The position numbers and the translations under genes were made by a program. Source: Acidobacteriota bacterium (GTDB lineage Bacteria; Acidobacteriota; Terriglobia; Bryobacterales; Bryobacteraceae). From it: DNA of 12,157 bases. The stretch covers positions 11,867 to 24,023 of the forward strand of contig QHXU01000109.1 in assembly GCA_003223065.1 (NCBI GenBank). The letters run 5' to 3'. Below, piece by piece: positions 1-5,931 of this stretch; within the stretch, counting starts at the first letter, position 1, and each line of letters begins with the position of its first letter. The notes under the pieces are model-generated. The model made no database searches. It saw only the letters and a program-made list of their open reading frames with translations, and was not told the origin of the DNA.

Positions 1-2
1 GA

Positions 3-290
3 GTTATACTGCCGGCACATCTGCGAACGCTGGCGCGCGTAGATGGCGAAGTGAAGCTCGACGTCAAGGGTTGCGCCACACAACGCTCAGTCCTCGACGC
101 GCTCGAGACCTCCTATCCCATGCTGCTTGGTACGATCCGCGATCATGTGACACAACAGCGCCGGCCATTCTTGCGGTTCTTCGCCTGCGAAGAGGATCTG
201 TCTCATGAACCGCCAGACGCCCCGCTACCTGACGCGGTCGTGTCGGGGGCGGAGCCCCTTATCATCTTGGGGGCCATTGCCGGCGGTTAA
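3..290 (+). CDS. MoaD/ThiS-like ubiquitin-fold sulfur-carrier protein, 5' end cut off by the window
   Basis: The frame is open from the left edge, so the start codon lies outside. 95 residues are visible. They begin VILPAHLRTLARV, typical of the first strand of MoaD/ThiS-family beta-grasp proteins, and end ILGAIAGG followed by TAA. The C-terminal Gly-Gly is the family hallmark: it is adenylated and thiocarboxylated by an E1-like enzyme (MoeB/ThiF type) to donate sulfur, or in some relatives conjugated to proteins. A loop around residues 54-80 (RPFLRFFACEEDLSHEPPD) is longer than in plain MoaD, so this is probably a stand-alone member and not the molybdopterin synthase small subunit itself. 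A GTG at 51 could be called as a start but would remove the first beta strand. It converges on the exonuclease gene with only 2 bp between the stops. Family is fairly certain; role is inferred. Confidence 0.8.
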   Translation, partial: VILPAHLRTLARVDGEVKLDVKGCATQRSVLDALETSYPMLLGTIRDHVTQQRRPFLRFFACEEDLSHEPPDAPLPDAVVSGAEPLIILGAIAGG

Positions 291-292
291 CG

Positions 293-1177
293 TCATGCTC
301 GAGAGCGCCGCCTGGGTTCGGTGACTGCCGCGTCAAATCGTGCCGCGAGCGCGTCGAAGGCGGGCGTGGAGCCGTTCCATCGCAGGTGGTCCACGTCGTC
401 GAAGAGCGCGATGTCGGTCCGGAGCGTGGCGAGCGTTCGGAACAGCAGCGCGCGGTCGCGGTCACATGAGAGCGTATGCGCGAGGGCACTCGCATTGGCG
501 GCGTTCACGTGCCACTCGCGCCAGTCAGCAGGGATGGCTTCGAGGTGGGCAAACTTGGCGAGAACGGCGGCCGACGACTTCGCCCCCCAGCCTGTCAGGC
601 CCGGATAGCCATCAGCCGCGTCACCGACCAGCGCGAGATAGTCGGGGATCGACGCCGGCGAGACGCCGAACTTTTGGATCACGCCGGCCTCGTCGCACGT
701 GACGCGCGTCCGTCGATTGAGCTGGACGATACGCGTGCCGCGCACGCATTGGGCGAGGTCCTTGTCCGGCGTGCAGATAATGACCCGTTCGACACGCGCA
801 TCACGAGCGGCCGCCACAGCGGCGGCCGCGAGCGCATCATCCGCCTCGAACTCCACCATCGGCCAAACGACGACGCCGGCCGTCGATAGGGCGTCTTCGA
901 GCAGCGGGAACTGCGCCAGGAGGTCTGGCTCGACGCCGGCGCTGGTTTTGTAGCCTGGCCACAGTCCATTTCGGAACGACTCGATGACGTGATCGGTGGC
1001 GACGGCGACGTGCGTGGCGCCCCCCTTGATCATTCCCAGCACCGACGCGATTACGCCGCGAACCGCGCCGACCTCGCGACCGTCCTGATCCTGCGCGGAC
1101 GGCAGCGCGTAGTAGTGCCGGAACAATTCGTATGTGCCGTCGACCAAGTAGACTTCCAGGGCGCGCCTCCAGCACAA
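293..1177 (-). CDS. 5'-3' exonuclease, PolA N-terminal / flap-endonuclease family
   Basis: This 294-aa frame matches the stand-alone 5'-3' exonuclease family, which cuts 5' flaps or RNA primers using two metal ions held by acidic residues. These are in place: D13 in LVDGTYELFRH, EADD at 111-114, TPDKD at 136-140 and GDAADGYPG at 185-193. The helix-turn-helix DNA-binding segment follows as GWGAKSSAAVLAKF at 196-209. There is no polymerase domain, so it is a single-domain enzyme and not PolA. Start choice: the longest frame begins with TTG at 1177, but family members usually begin just before the V(Y/H)LVDGTYELFRH strand. A CTG at 1159 sits 6 nt after a GGAGG at 1166-1170, so the real protein may be 288 aa. 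Its stop is 2 bp from that of the MoaD-like gene. Catalytic competence looks intact; the in vivo role is unknown. Confidence 0.88.
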   Translation of the reverse strand: MCWRRALEVYLVDGTYELFRHYYALPSAQDQDGREVGAVRGVIASVLGMIKGGATHVAVATDHVIESFRNGLWPGYKTSAGVEPDLLAQFPLLEDALSTAGVVVWPMVEFEADDALAAAAVAAARDARVERVIICTPDKDLAQCVRGTRIVQLNRRTRVTCDEAGVIQKFGVSPASIPDYLALVGDAADGYPGLTGWGAKSSAAVLAKFAHLEAIPADWREWHVNAANASALAHTLSCDRDRALLFRTLATLRTDIALFDDVDHLRWNGSTPAFDALAARFDAAVTEPRRRSRA

Positions 1178-1273
1178 CGTTATAGGACCGGCGGCATCTC
1201 GATCAACTGCCCTGTCTTACGTGGTGATATTGCTCGAGTGGGGCACGTTAGCTCTTGTAGTGCACCCCCTTAC

Positions 1274-1666
1274 TCAACCAGCGCTGCGACGGAAACCAGC
1301 GCTCTCAATGCTCCTTAAACTCGCGTTGAACTCACGTTCGACTTCTGCTACACGAGCGGCCTTTTGCCGCGCTGCGTCGAACTGCGGGAGGACGTGAATG
1401 CCATACTCCTGACAGGCCTCAAGCCTGAGGACGCTGCTATTACCCCAATAAAAAACGCCGTCCTTGATGTAGCCCCCGGATATGCTCGTGAAGTTGCCTT
1501 CCTTCGTGGTGGTGATGAAGCGATCGCTATACACCCTTACGGCGAGGCTGCGAACCTCCAACGGCATTTTCTGACCTTTCAGAGGAAACTCGGATGTGAC
1601 AACCGCGTTTTCGGTGACCTGATATTCATAACGGCGGAACGCTGTGGTGCGTGTCATCGTGGTCAT
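1274..1666 (-). CDS. Hypothetical protein, 130 aa
   Basis: I do not recognise this protein. The ATG at 1666 is preceded by GAGG with a 5-nt spacer, better than the GTG six bases upstream. The first ~95 residues look like a small beta-rich domain (RYEYQV, LAVRVYSDRFITTT, SISGGYIKDGVFYWG), with alternating hydrophobic strands and many Thr/Ser. Residues ~97-122 (DAARQKAARVAEVEREF and on) look like an amphipathic helix that could form a short coiled coil. There is no signal peptide, membrane segment or cysteine pair. Base composition is less GC-rich than the exonuclease gene on its right flank of transcription. It is transcribed alone. An opposing plus-strand frame at 1364-1693 was judged a shadow because it lacks a ribosome-binding site and reads less like protein. 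Confidence 0.6.
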   Translation of the reverse strand: MTTMTRTTAFRRYEYQVTENAVVTSEFPLKGQKMPLEVRSLAVRVYSDRFITTTKEGNFTSISGGYIKDGVFYWGNSSVLRLEACQEYGIHVLPQFDAARQKAARVAEVEREFNASLRSIESAGFRRSAG

Positions 1667-1722
1667 GAGCACCTCGCTTTCTGTGCTCTGTGACGTTTAG
1701 ACTAAAACCCATCACGTTTCGT

Positions 1723-1767
1723 TTCTGTCAGATAGCGCCGACGCTGTGTCGGAGAGCGCTGACGGAA
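1723..1767. repeat. Imperfect hairpin in non-coding DNA
   Basis: TTCTGTCAG (1723-1731) pairs with CTGACGGAA (1759-1767) over 9 bp with one G-T. After a 6 by 6 internal loop, CCGAC (1738-1742) pairs with GTCGG (1748-1752) around a 5-nt loop. No T-run follows on either strand, so it is not a standard terminator. It lies in the leader side of the 130-aa gene, 57 bp before its ATG, and could be an operator, a structured leader or a REP-like element. Confidence 0.5.
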
Positions 1768-1801
1768 GATCGCTGTAGCCGCGAACCTTGGGTTGTAATG
1801 A

Positions 1802-1860
1802 GTTGATTTCCAAATCCTTACCCGTACGGCCGCAGGCTAAGGGTTGATTTTTGGGCGGCC
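1802..1860. repeat. Cluster of nested inverted and direct repeats, non-coding
   Basis: An 8-bp stem AATCCTTA (1813-1820) / TAAGGGTT (1838-1845, one G-T) encloses the 8-bp palindrome CCGTACGG (1822-1829). GGCCGC (1828-1833) is repeated inverted as GCGGCC (1855-1860). GTTGATTT occurs twice in direct orientation, at 1802-1809 and 1843-1850. The density of symmetry suggests a protein-binding or recombination site or a structured RNA. No integrase or tRNA is visible nearby, so its nature is open. Confidence 0.4.
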
Positions 1861-1923
1861 ATTCCGAAACATCATGGCAGATTCTTGTTTTTTGGACCTG
1901 CCTGGGGTATTCTTTGTCGATAC

Positions 1924-2244
1924 GTGCTCGGCAAGCAAAAGCAAAACGATGAGACGGCGGTCCGGCCCGCGCCGCCGTATCAGGCGTTAGACCGCGGAAT
2001 ACGGAAAGCGGTCCAAATCCTCCACGAGAACGGAGTAGAAACGTTCGAATCGTGCCAGGGAGGGAAGGGCCATGCTTTCTATGAGCCAACGGTTCGGTTT
2101 CACGGAGGCCAGGCGGAAGGATTTCACGCTCTCGCGGTAGCCCTCCGTCATGGCCTCAAGGTGTGCGAATTACGGCGCTATTACACTCTCATCGACGGAG
2201 AGCCAGTGGGACCGTATTGGGAAATGACATTCCTGCCAAAATAG
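1924..2244 (+). CDS. Conserved-looking hypothetical protein, ~106 aa
   Basis: I cannot assign a function. The core reads ALDRGIRKAVQILHENGV, then ETFESCQGGKGHAFYEPTV, and ends with LIDGEPVGPYWEMTFLPK. This pattern of helix, Cys-Gly-Gly-rich turn and RFHG strand recalls small uncharacterised proteins I associate with metagenomic and phage-like DNA. It looks like a compact soluble alpha/beta domain, with no signal peptide or membrane segment. The conserved-looking Cys and His in ESCQGGKGHA could bind a metal or be catalytic, but that is a guess. Start is uncertain: TTG at 1885 gives 119 aa with an odd hydrophobic head, while GTG at 1924 gives the version chosen here. Neither has a good ribosome-binding site. 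It faces the 53-aa gene tail to tail, with a hairpin between the stops. Confidence 0.65.
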   Translation: MLGKQKQNDETAVRPAPPYQALDRGIRKAVQILHENGVETFESCQGGKGHAFYEPTVRFHGGQAEGFHALAVALRHGLKVCELRRYYTLIDGEPVGPYWEMTFLPK

Positions 2245-2251
2245 AAAATGC

Positions 2252-2274
2252 CGAGGGAAAGTTACTTTCCTTCG
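2252..2274. terminator. Hairpin between convergent genes, possible bidirectional terminator
   Basis: CGAGGGAAAG (2252-2261) pairs with CTTTCCTTCG (2265-2274) over 10 bp with one G-T and a 3-nt loop. It lies just after the stop of the ~106-aa gene and covers the end of the opposing 53-aa gene, whose TAA forms the loop. On the minus strand the hairpin is followed by T-rich DNA (CATTTTCTATTTT). On the plus strand the T-run is weak, so termination efficiency there is doubtful. Confidence 0.45.
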
Positions 2275-2423
2275 CGATTCAACTTTTCGCACTCCTTGCA
2301 CAGCGGCTTTCCGCCAGTGCCTTCGATTCGCTCGTGCTGCGGAATCTCACTGCCGCTATTGCACTTCGTGTTGTCGTGATGGTGAGATTCCTTTGTGGAA
2401 TGCCAAGCTTTGGTTTTTGGCAT
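2262..2423 (-). CDS. Small putative zinc-binding protein, 53 aa
   Basis: The ATG at 2423 is preceded by AAGGAG about 11 nt upstream and by a TATAAT box. An in-frame upstream start at 2486 would include the promoter and was not used. The product is highly polar: it has HHH at 14-16, C21, and a final GTGGKPLCKEC in which C42 and C45 form a CxxC knuckle. C21 with CxxC plus a histidine could make a zinc site. The pattern (K)CNSG...GTGGKPLCKEC resembles small uncharacterised proteins found in many environmental bacteria, with no known role that I can name. It converges on the upstream ~106-aa gene. Zinc binding is inference from cysteine spacing. Confidence 0.68.
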   Translation of the reverse strand: MPKTKAWHSTKESHHHDNTKCNSGSEIPQHERIEGTGGKPLCKECEKLNREGK

Positions 2424-2440
2424 TGTACTTGTCTCTCCTT

Positions 2441-2453
2441 CGGGTTCATTATA
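2441..2453 (-). promoter_or_regulatory. Candidate promoter -10 box for the 53-aa gene
   Basis: The minus strand reads a perfect TATAAT at 2453-2448. Transcription would start near 2441, giving a leader of about 18 nt that contains the AAGGAG ribosome-binding site and then the ATG at 2423. I see no good -35 hexamer at 16-18 bp. Confidence 0.45.
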
Positions 2454-2550
2454 GCCCGTGAAAAATCGAGAGACATCTTGTTTCATGGGGAAGCATTCTG
2501 TTAAGCTTGTGCTGCCTTGGCACCACCTCCCCCGCAGGAGCGCCTTTGGG

Positions 2551-2769
2551 ATGTTTTATCAGGTAGCAGAACCACTGCGGGCCATCATGCATCGCCCACG
2601 GGGTGAAGACCTTTCTGTAACGATCCCGGCTGGAGCGGTGCTGACCTGCTGCGGCCACACAACAAGAGGGCTGCTGGGAATGATTGAGGTTCGATGGCAG
2701 ACGCGCGAGTACTCAGTGCTGGACCGGGATCTGCACCGCAAGTGCGTATCTGTTAGGGCTGCTCCTTAG
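2551..2769 (+). CDS. Hypothetical protein, 72 aa
   Basis: The family is not recognised. The ATG at 2551 is chosen because AGGAG at 2536-2540 lies 10 nt upstream. A longer frame back to GTG 2458 adds a head that overlaps the promoter of the divergent 53-aa gene and reads less like protein. The product alternates short hydrophobic strands and turns (FYQVAEPLRAIM, LSVTIPAGAVLTCCG, MIEVRWQTREYSVLDRDL), suggesting a small beta-barrel of the kind seen in many 60-80-aa soil-bacterial proteins. It has a CC pair at 33-34 and no signal peptide. It ends 37 bp before the converging sulfite-oxidase-like gene. Function unknown. Confidence 0.55.
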   Translation: MFYQVAEPLRAIMHRPRGEDLSVTIPAGAVLTCCGHTTRGLLGMIEVRWQTREYSVLDRDLHRKCVSVRAAP

Positions 2770-2806
2770 TCCATCTTCCACGGCTGAACATCCGCCAAAG
2801 AGCAGT

Positions 2807-3949
2807 TCATCCCTCAATGCGGATCTTACGGACTGCCTGTTGGTTAGCTTCCCAGTATGTCTTCTTGAGCGTGATGGAAGGATCGTCCGGCGTGGGCTGA
2901 ACTCTGCCCCGGGCATCCGTCGCCCGCGAGGAAATCGCATATTCGCCTGGCGCGGCACGGGTCCACTCGTATGACCAGAAGGTCCAAGCGTAAGGGTGGC
3001 TGCCATTTGCCTCGATCTGCGCCGGCTTCCAAGGGCCATCGTCAATCTTCACTTCGACGGCGCGAATCGGCGTGCCATCGCTCCACGCGGCGCCCGTGAC
3101 ATGGAAGTTGCCACTCGTGCGACGCACCACCCTGGCCGGCACGGATTTCAGATTCATTTTGCCGACTGAAGTCTCGCGCCAGATGATTTCATCCCCGCGC
3201 GGCTCTCCCCGGATGGTCACATAATCACGCGCCATGAAACGGTTCTGGAAGGCGCGATCGCGGATTTCGATGCGGTTCAGCCATTTCACCCAGGCAATGC
3301 CATACCAGCCGGGGACGATCAGCCGGACGGGTGCTCCGTGGTTCTTCGCTAGAGGATGCCCGTTCATTTCGTAACCGAGTAGGACGTTTTCCCGGAACGC
3401 GTCCGGCACGGATAGACTTCGGGCAAAGTTCTGCTTGTAATCGTTTCCGCGGATCTTCTCCACGCCTTGGTCGGCCGCGAAGAACACGACGTCGGTTCCC
3501 TCCGGTTTCAGGCCACACTCTTGAAGGATCGGGGCCAGCGGTGTTCCGCCCCAACGCGCGTTACCGATCAGGCCGCCCGCCGGAGCGTTACCCGAGCACT
3601 CAAGCGTGATCGTGTATTCTTTTTTGGGCCGCGATCGAAGCGCGTCGAGGGACAGCGATTGAGGGCGGTTCACCAGCCCGGCTATATCAAGCTTCCAGCT
3701 TGCAGGCTCGACGTCAGCCATGCCGTAATGACTTACGGCGAAGATCTGCTCCTCCGGGGTCAGCCATGAGGTCAGTTGCTCCCAGGGCAGGTTGGGCTTG
3801 TCGGGATTGAACGGTTTTGAGTCGAGAAATGGAATGACCTGTTCGTCGGCGGCGTTCCCCGTCCTGGTCATCGCCAGAATTCCCAGGGGAAGGGCGCCAA
3901 GAAACTCGCGCCGTCCGCTTACGCGCTGCATTTTTTCGGGCTGCGTCAT
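2807..3949 (-). CDS. Sulfite-oxidase-family molybdopterin oxidoreductase, Tat-exported
   Basis: This 380-aa exported enzyme has the sulfite oxidase fold: a Mo-pterin domain (about residues 75-240, Pfam Oxidored_molyb type) followed by the Ig-like dimerisation domain (about 250-375, Mo-co_dimer type). The Mo-coordinating cysteine is C118 in ITLECSGNAP. Other cofactor-site signatures are GYEMNGHPL (192-200) and HGAPVRLIVPGWYGIAWVKWL (from 204). The N-terminus has a Tat signal (GRREFLGALPLG, 12-23) cleaved near GNA-AD, as expected for a periplasmic molybdoenzyme folded with its cofactor. No heme or cytochrome b5 domain is present, so electrons must leave to a separate cytochrome, presumably the one encoded just upstream. 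ATG 3949 is chosen; ATG 3961 would add four residues and ATG 3931 is also possible, and none has a clear ribosome-binding site. It is the last gene of the three-gene operon. Substrate (sulfite, sulfane or other) cannot be read from the sequence. Confidence 0.88.
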   Translation of the reverse strand: MTQPEKMQRVSGRREFLGALPLGILAMTRTGNAADEQVIPFLDSKPFNPDKPNLPWEQLTSWLTPEEQIFAVSHYGMADVEPASWKLDIAGLVNRPQSLSLDALRSRPKKEYTITLECSGNAPAGGLIGNARWGGTPLAPILQECGLKPEGTDVVFFAADQGVEKIRGNDYKQNFARSLSVPDAFRENVLLGYEMNGHPLAKNHGAPVRLIVPGWYGIAWVKWLNRIEIRDRAFQNRFMARDYVTIRGEPRGDEIIWRETSVGKMNLKSVPARVVRRTSGNFHVTGAAWSDGTPIRAVEVKIDDGPWKPAQIEANGSHPYAWTFWSYEWTRAAPGEYAISSRATDARGRVQPTPDDPSITLKKTYWEANQQAVRKIRIEG

Positions 3950-3995
3950 AGTGGCTATCATAAACGCAAGTGGGGCACGCCCGCTTGCGCGCTCA

Positions 3996-4553
3996 TCAGC
4001 GGCGCGAGGAGCCGCCAATGTTCCAGTCGGGACGCGGATCGGCAATAAAGCCGTTGCGGTTGGGCATCTTCACCTGAGGCAGCGTCTTGGCGTTCATTAG
4101 CTCATTTTTGCGGATGATGCCGTTTAGAAAAAGCAGATGAGCGGTGACGGCATAGACTTCGTCCGCGCGCAGACTTCCGGGCTTGTTGTAAGGCATGGAG
4201 CGATTGATGTAATCCCAGACCGTCGTCGCGTAGGGCCAGTAACTTCCAATCGTCTTAACGGGTTTCTTCGTGTTGAGGCTGCCTTGACCGCCTACCAGCA
4301 CATCGTTGGGACCTTCGGTCCCGGTTTTTCCATGGCAGGCGGCGCAATTCGCCGCGTAGACCTTGCCGCCCTCTATTGCCGTCCCGCTGCCCCGCGGCAG
4401 CTCCTTGCCATCCGGGCTGATGGCGATATCCCACATCTCGATCTCGCCGGGTTTCGGAGCGCGGCCCAGCCCGTAAGTCGTGGACTGCGCTGGCAGCGAT
4501 AAACCAAGAGCCGCGGCCACCAGCGCCAGTGAAAGCGATTCAGGCGAGAGCAT
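3996..4553 (-). CDS. Monoheme c-type cytochrome, SorB/SoxD-like partner of the molybdoenzymes
   Basis: This 185-aa periplasmic cytochrome c would accept electrons from the neighbouring molybdoenzymes. A Sec signal (MLSPESLSLALVAAALGLSLPAQS) is followed by one heme site, CAACH at 70-74. The C-terminal part (SMPYNKPGSLRADEVYAVTAHLLFLNG, MPNRNGFIADPRPD) is characteristic of cytochromes paired with SoxC/SorA. M120 or M163 could be the axial ligand. Only one CxxCH is present, whereas the classic SoxD of Paracoccus is diheme, so it is closer to SorB in size. ATG 4553 is chosen because GGGAG lies 8 nt upstream. It overlaps the end of soxC by 14 bp, indicating translational coupling. A much longer upstream extension of the frame is an artefact of that overlap. 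The gap to the next gene is 46 bp. Confidence 0.87.
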   Translation of the reverse strand: MLSPESLSLALVAAALGLSLPAQSTTYGLGRAPKPGEIEMWDIAISPDGKELPRGSGTAIEGGKVYAANCAACHGKTGTEGPNDVLVGGQGSLNTKKPVKTIGSYWPYATTVWDYINRSMPYNKPGSLRADEVYAVTAHLLFLNGIIRKNELMNAKTLPQVKMPNRNGFIADPRPDWNIGGSSRR

Positions 4554-5778
4554 TCTGTACGCTCCCGTCCGCAGAAACCTTCCAGCCTTGGATGGGATTG
4601 AAGTGATAGCCCCAGTTTTCACCCCGCGCCCTGACAAGATCCTCAAGCACGGGCTGCACATCTCCGTGTTCGTCGGTGCACCTCGATTGCAGAACGACCT
4701 CCGCGCCGTCCCATTTCCATCCGAAACGGAAGCGAGTAAATGCAATCGGGAGCACAGGCGACTGCAACCGGGCATCCTGCCAGATGCGGCCGCCGTCAAC
4801 GGAGACTTCGACCCTTCGGATCGCACCGCGGCCAGACCAGGCCAGCCCCGAAATCTCATAGAAGCCCGGCCCGGGCAGCTTTTGGCCGCCGGAAGGAAAA
4901 GTGATTAGGGATTTCGGATCCATCTCGAAGGTGAACTGACGGGCCTTGCCGTCGGGCATCAGGTCAGTGTATTTCGAAGTCTCTTCGCGCGTCATGTACG
5001 GCTGATCGACCACCTTGATGCGGCGGAGCCATTTAACGCAGATATTGCCCTCCCATCCAGGGACGAACAATCGCACCGGGTAACCCTGCTCGGGGCGCAG
5101 AGCCTCGCCGTTTTGGCCGTACGCCACCAGCACATCGTTCATGGCCTTCGTCAGCGGGATGCTTCGCGTCATCTTGGCGGCATCCGAGCCTTCGGCCACG
5201 ATCCAGCCGGCTCCCTGCTGTACACCGGCTTCGGAGAGCAGCAGCGAAAGGGCAACGCCGGTCCACTCGGCACAACTGACGAGCCCGTGCGCTTCCTGAA
5301 CCGTACGGCCTCCTTTCCGACGGTAACCGTTGCCGGAACATTCCATGAAATAGATGCGGGAAACCGAGGGAAAGCGCTTCAGCTCATCCATCGTGAGGAT
5401 CAGCGGCCGGTCCACCATGCCGTGGATCAGAAGGCGGTGGCGGCGGGGATCGATATCCGGAACCCCGGCATGATGGCGTTCGAAATGGAGAGAGGAGGGA
5501 GTGATGATGCCGGTCAAATCCTGCAAAGGGGTGCCTGAAGAGGTCCCTTGCGGGGAAGGCGTACGCAGGATTCTTTCAAAACGCGAGCGCTCGCCATACG
5601 GGCGGGCCGGAACACCAGGCACCTTTGTGGGATCATCGGGCGCCGGCTGCGCGGCGTCAGGCTGTGCGGATTGTGGATTTGGGGCGGCGTTTCCCGAATC
5701 CGCTCCCACGAGAAGAGCGCCGCCCACGCCGGCTCCGCTCTTTAGAAAATCGCGGCGATTGGACGACCGAGTCTTCAT
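4540..5778 (-). CDS. soxC: SoxC-like sulfane/sulfite dehydrogenase molybdenum subunit
   Basis: This 412-aa enzyme belongs to the sulfite oxidase family and resembles SoxC, the molybdenum subunit that oxidises the sulfane sulfur carried on SoxYZ, or free sulfite in relatives. A twin-arginine signal (NRRDFLKSGAGVGGALLVG, from residue 7) directs it to the periplasm. A Pro/Ala/Gln-rich linker (31-60) precedes the Mo domain. The Mo-ligand cysteine is C147 in YFMECSGNGYRRKGG. PVRLFVPGWEGNICVKWLRRI (from 234) and the C-terminal dimerisation domain (about 285-395) follow. Start: ATG 5778 with GAGG 5 nt upstream. It is first in the operon and overlaps the cytochrome gene by 14 bp. The SoxC name rests on domain layout, the long linker and the cytochrome partner. 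Without soxYZ nearby, a sulfite dehydrogenase role is equally possible. Confidence 0.85.
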   Translation of the reverse strand: MKTRSSNRRDFLKSGAGVGGALLVGADSGNAAPNPQSAQPDAAQPAPDDPTKVPGVPARPYGERSRFERILRTPSPQGTSSGTPLQDLTGIITPSSLHFERHHAGVPDIDPRRHRLLIHGMVDRPLILTMDELKRFPSVSRIYFMECSGNGYRRKGGRTVQEAHGLVSCAEWTGVALSLLLSEAGVQQGAGWIVAEGSDAAKMTRSIPLTKAMNDVLVAYGQNGEALRPEQGYPVRLFVPGWEGNICVKWLRRIKVVDQPYMTREETSKYTDLMPDGKARQFTFEMDPKSLITFPSGGQKLPGPGFYEISGLAWSGRGAIRRVEVSVDGGRIWQDARLQSPVLPIAFTRFRFGWKWDGAEVVLQSRCTDEHGDVQPVLEDLVRARGENWGYHFNPIQGWKVSADGSVQNALA

Positions 5779-5820
5779 GCTCTCCTCGCAATCGTTTCGG
5801 ACTCAATAGTCGCTCGCTCA

Positions 5821-5841
5821 CTGGCGCACACCCGGCGCCAG
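5821..5841. promoter_or_regulatory. Inverted repeat between soxC and the glycosyltransferase, possible operator
   Basis: CTGGCGC (5821-5827) and GCGCCAG (5835-5841) form a perfect 7-bp inverted repeat around a 7-nt spacer. It lies 42 bp before the soxC start in the divergent intergenic region. The 21-bp dyad could bind a dimeric regulator. No T-run follows, so it is not a typical terminator. Confidence 0.35.
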
Positions 5842-5883
5842 GCTAAAAACTACACCCTCACAGCTTAACGCAAGGCGCAATGT

Positions 5884-5911
5884 TTGGCACGGATCCAGGA
5901 CTTGCGATAAC
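5884..5911 (+). promoter_or_regulatory. Candidate sigma70-type promoter for the glycosyltransferase
   Basis: TTGGCA (5884-5889, 5 of 6 to the -35 consensus) and GATAAC (5906-5911, 4 of 6 to the -10 consensus) are 16 bp apart. Transcription would start near 5918, about 9 nt before the ATG at 5927, giving an almost leaderless message. That fits the absence of a ribosome-binding site there. Confidence 0.35.
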
Positions 5912-5931
5912 CTCTCCATATCGCCGATGGC

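Noticed and set aside
1277..1304. Repeated ACCAGCGCT with palindromic AGCGCT
   Set aside because: It lies in the coding end of the 130-aa gene (SAG...SAG) and is short enough to be chance.
1364..1693. 109-codon plus-strand frame opposite the 130-aa gene
   Set aside because: No ribosome-binding site, and the minus-strand frame has a good start and a more protein-like sequence.
1770..1870. Possible tRNA or integration site in the symmetric stretch
   Set aside because: No T-loop GTTCRA, no cloverleaf arms, and no integrase gene nearby; only the symmetry is reported.
1712..2089. 125-codon open frame on the minus strand, with SDLPSALSDTASALSD at its end
   Set aside because: The first part is antisense to the ~106-aa gene, and the SALSD repeat comes from the hairpin arms. 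No ribosome-binding site. A short translated element cannot be fully excluded.
5885..5905. Sigma54-like TGGCACG...TTGC upstream of the glycosyltransferase
   Set aside because: The two halves are 10 nt apart where the -24/-12 promoter needs about 4, so the geometry is wrong.
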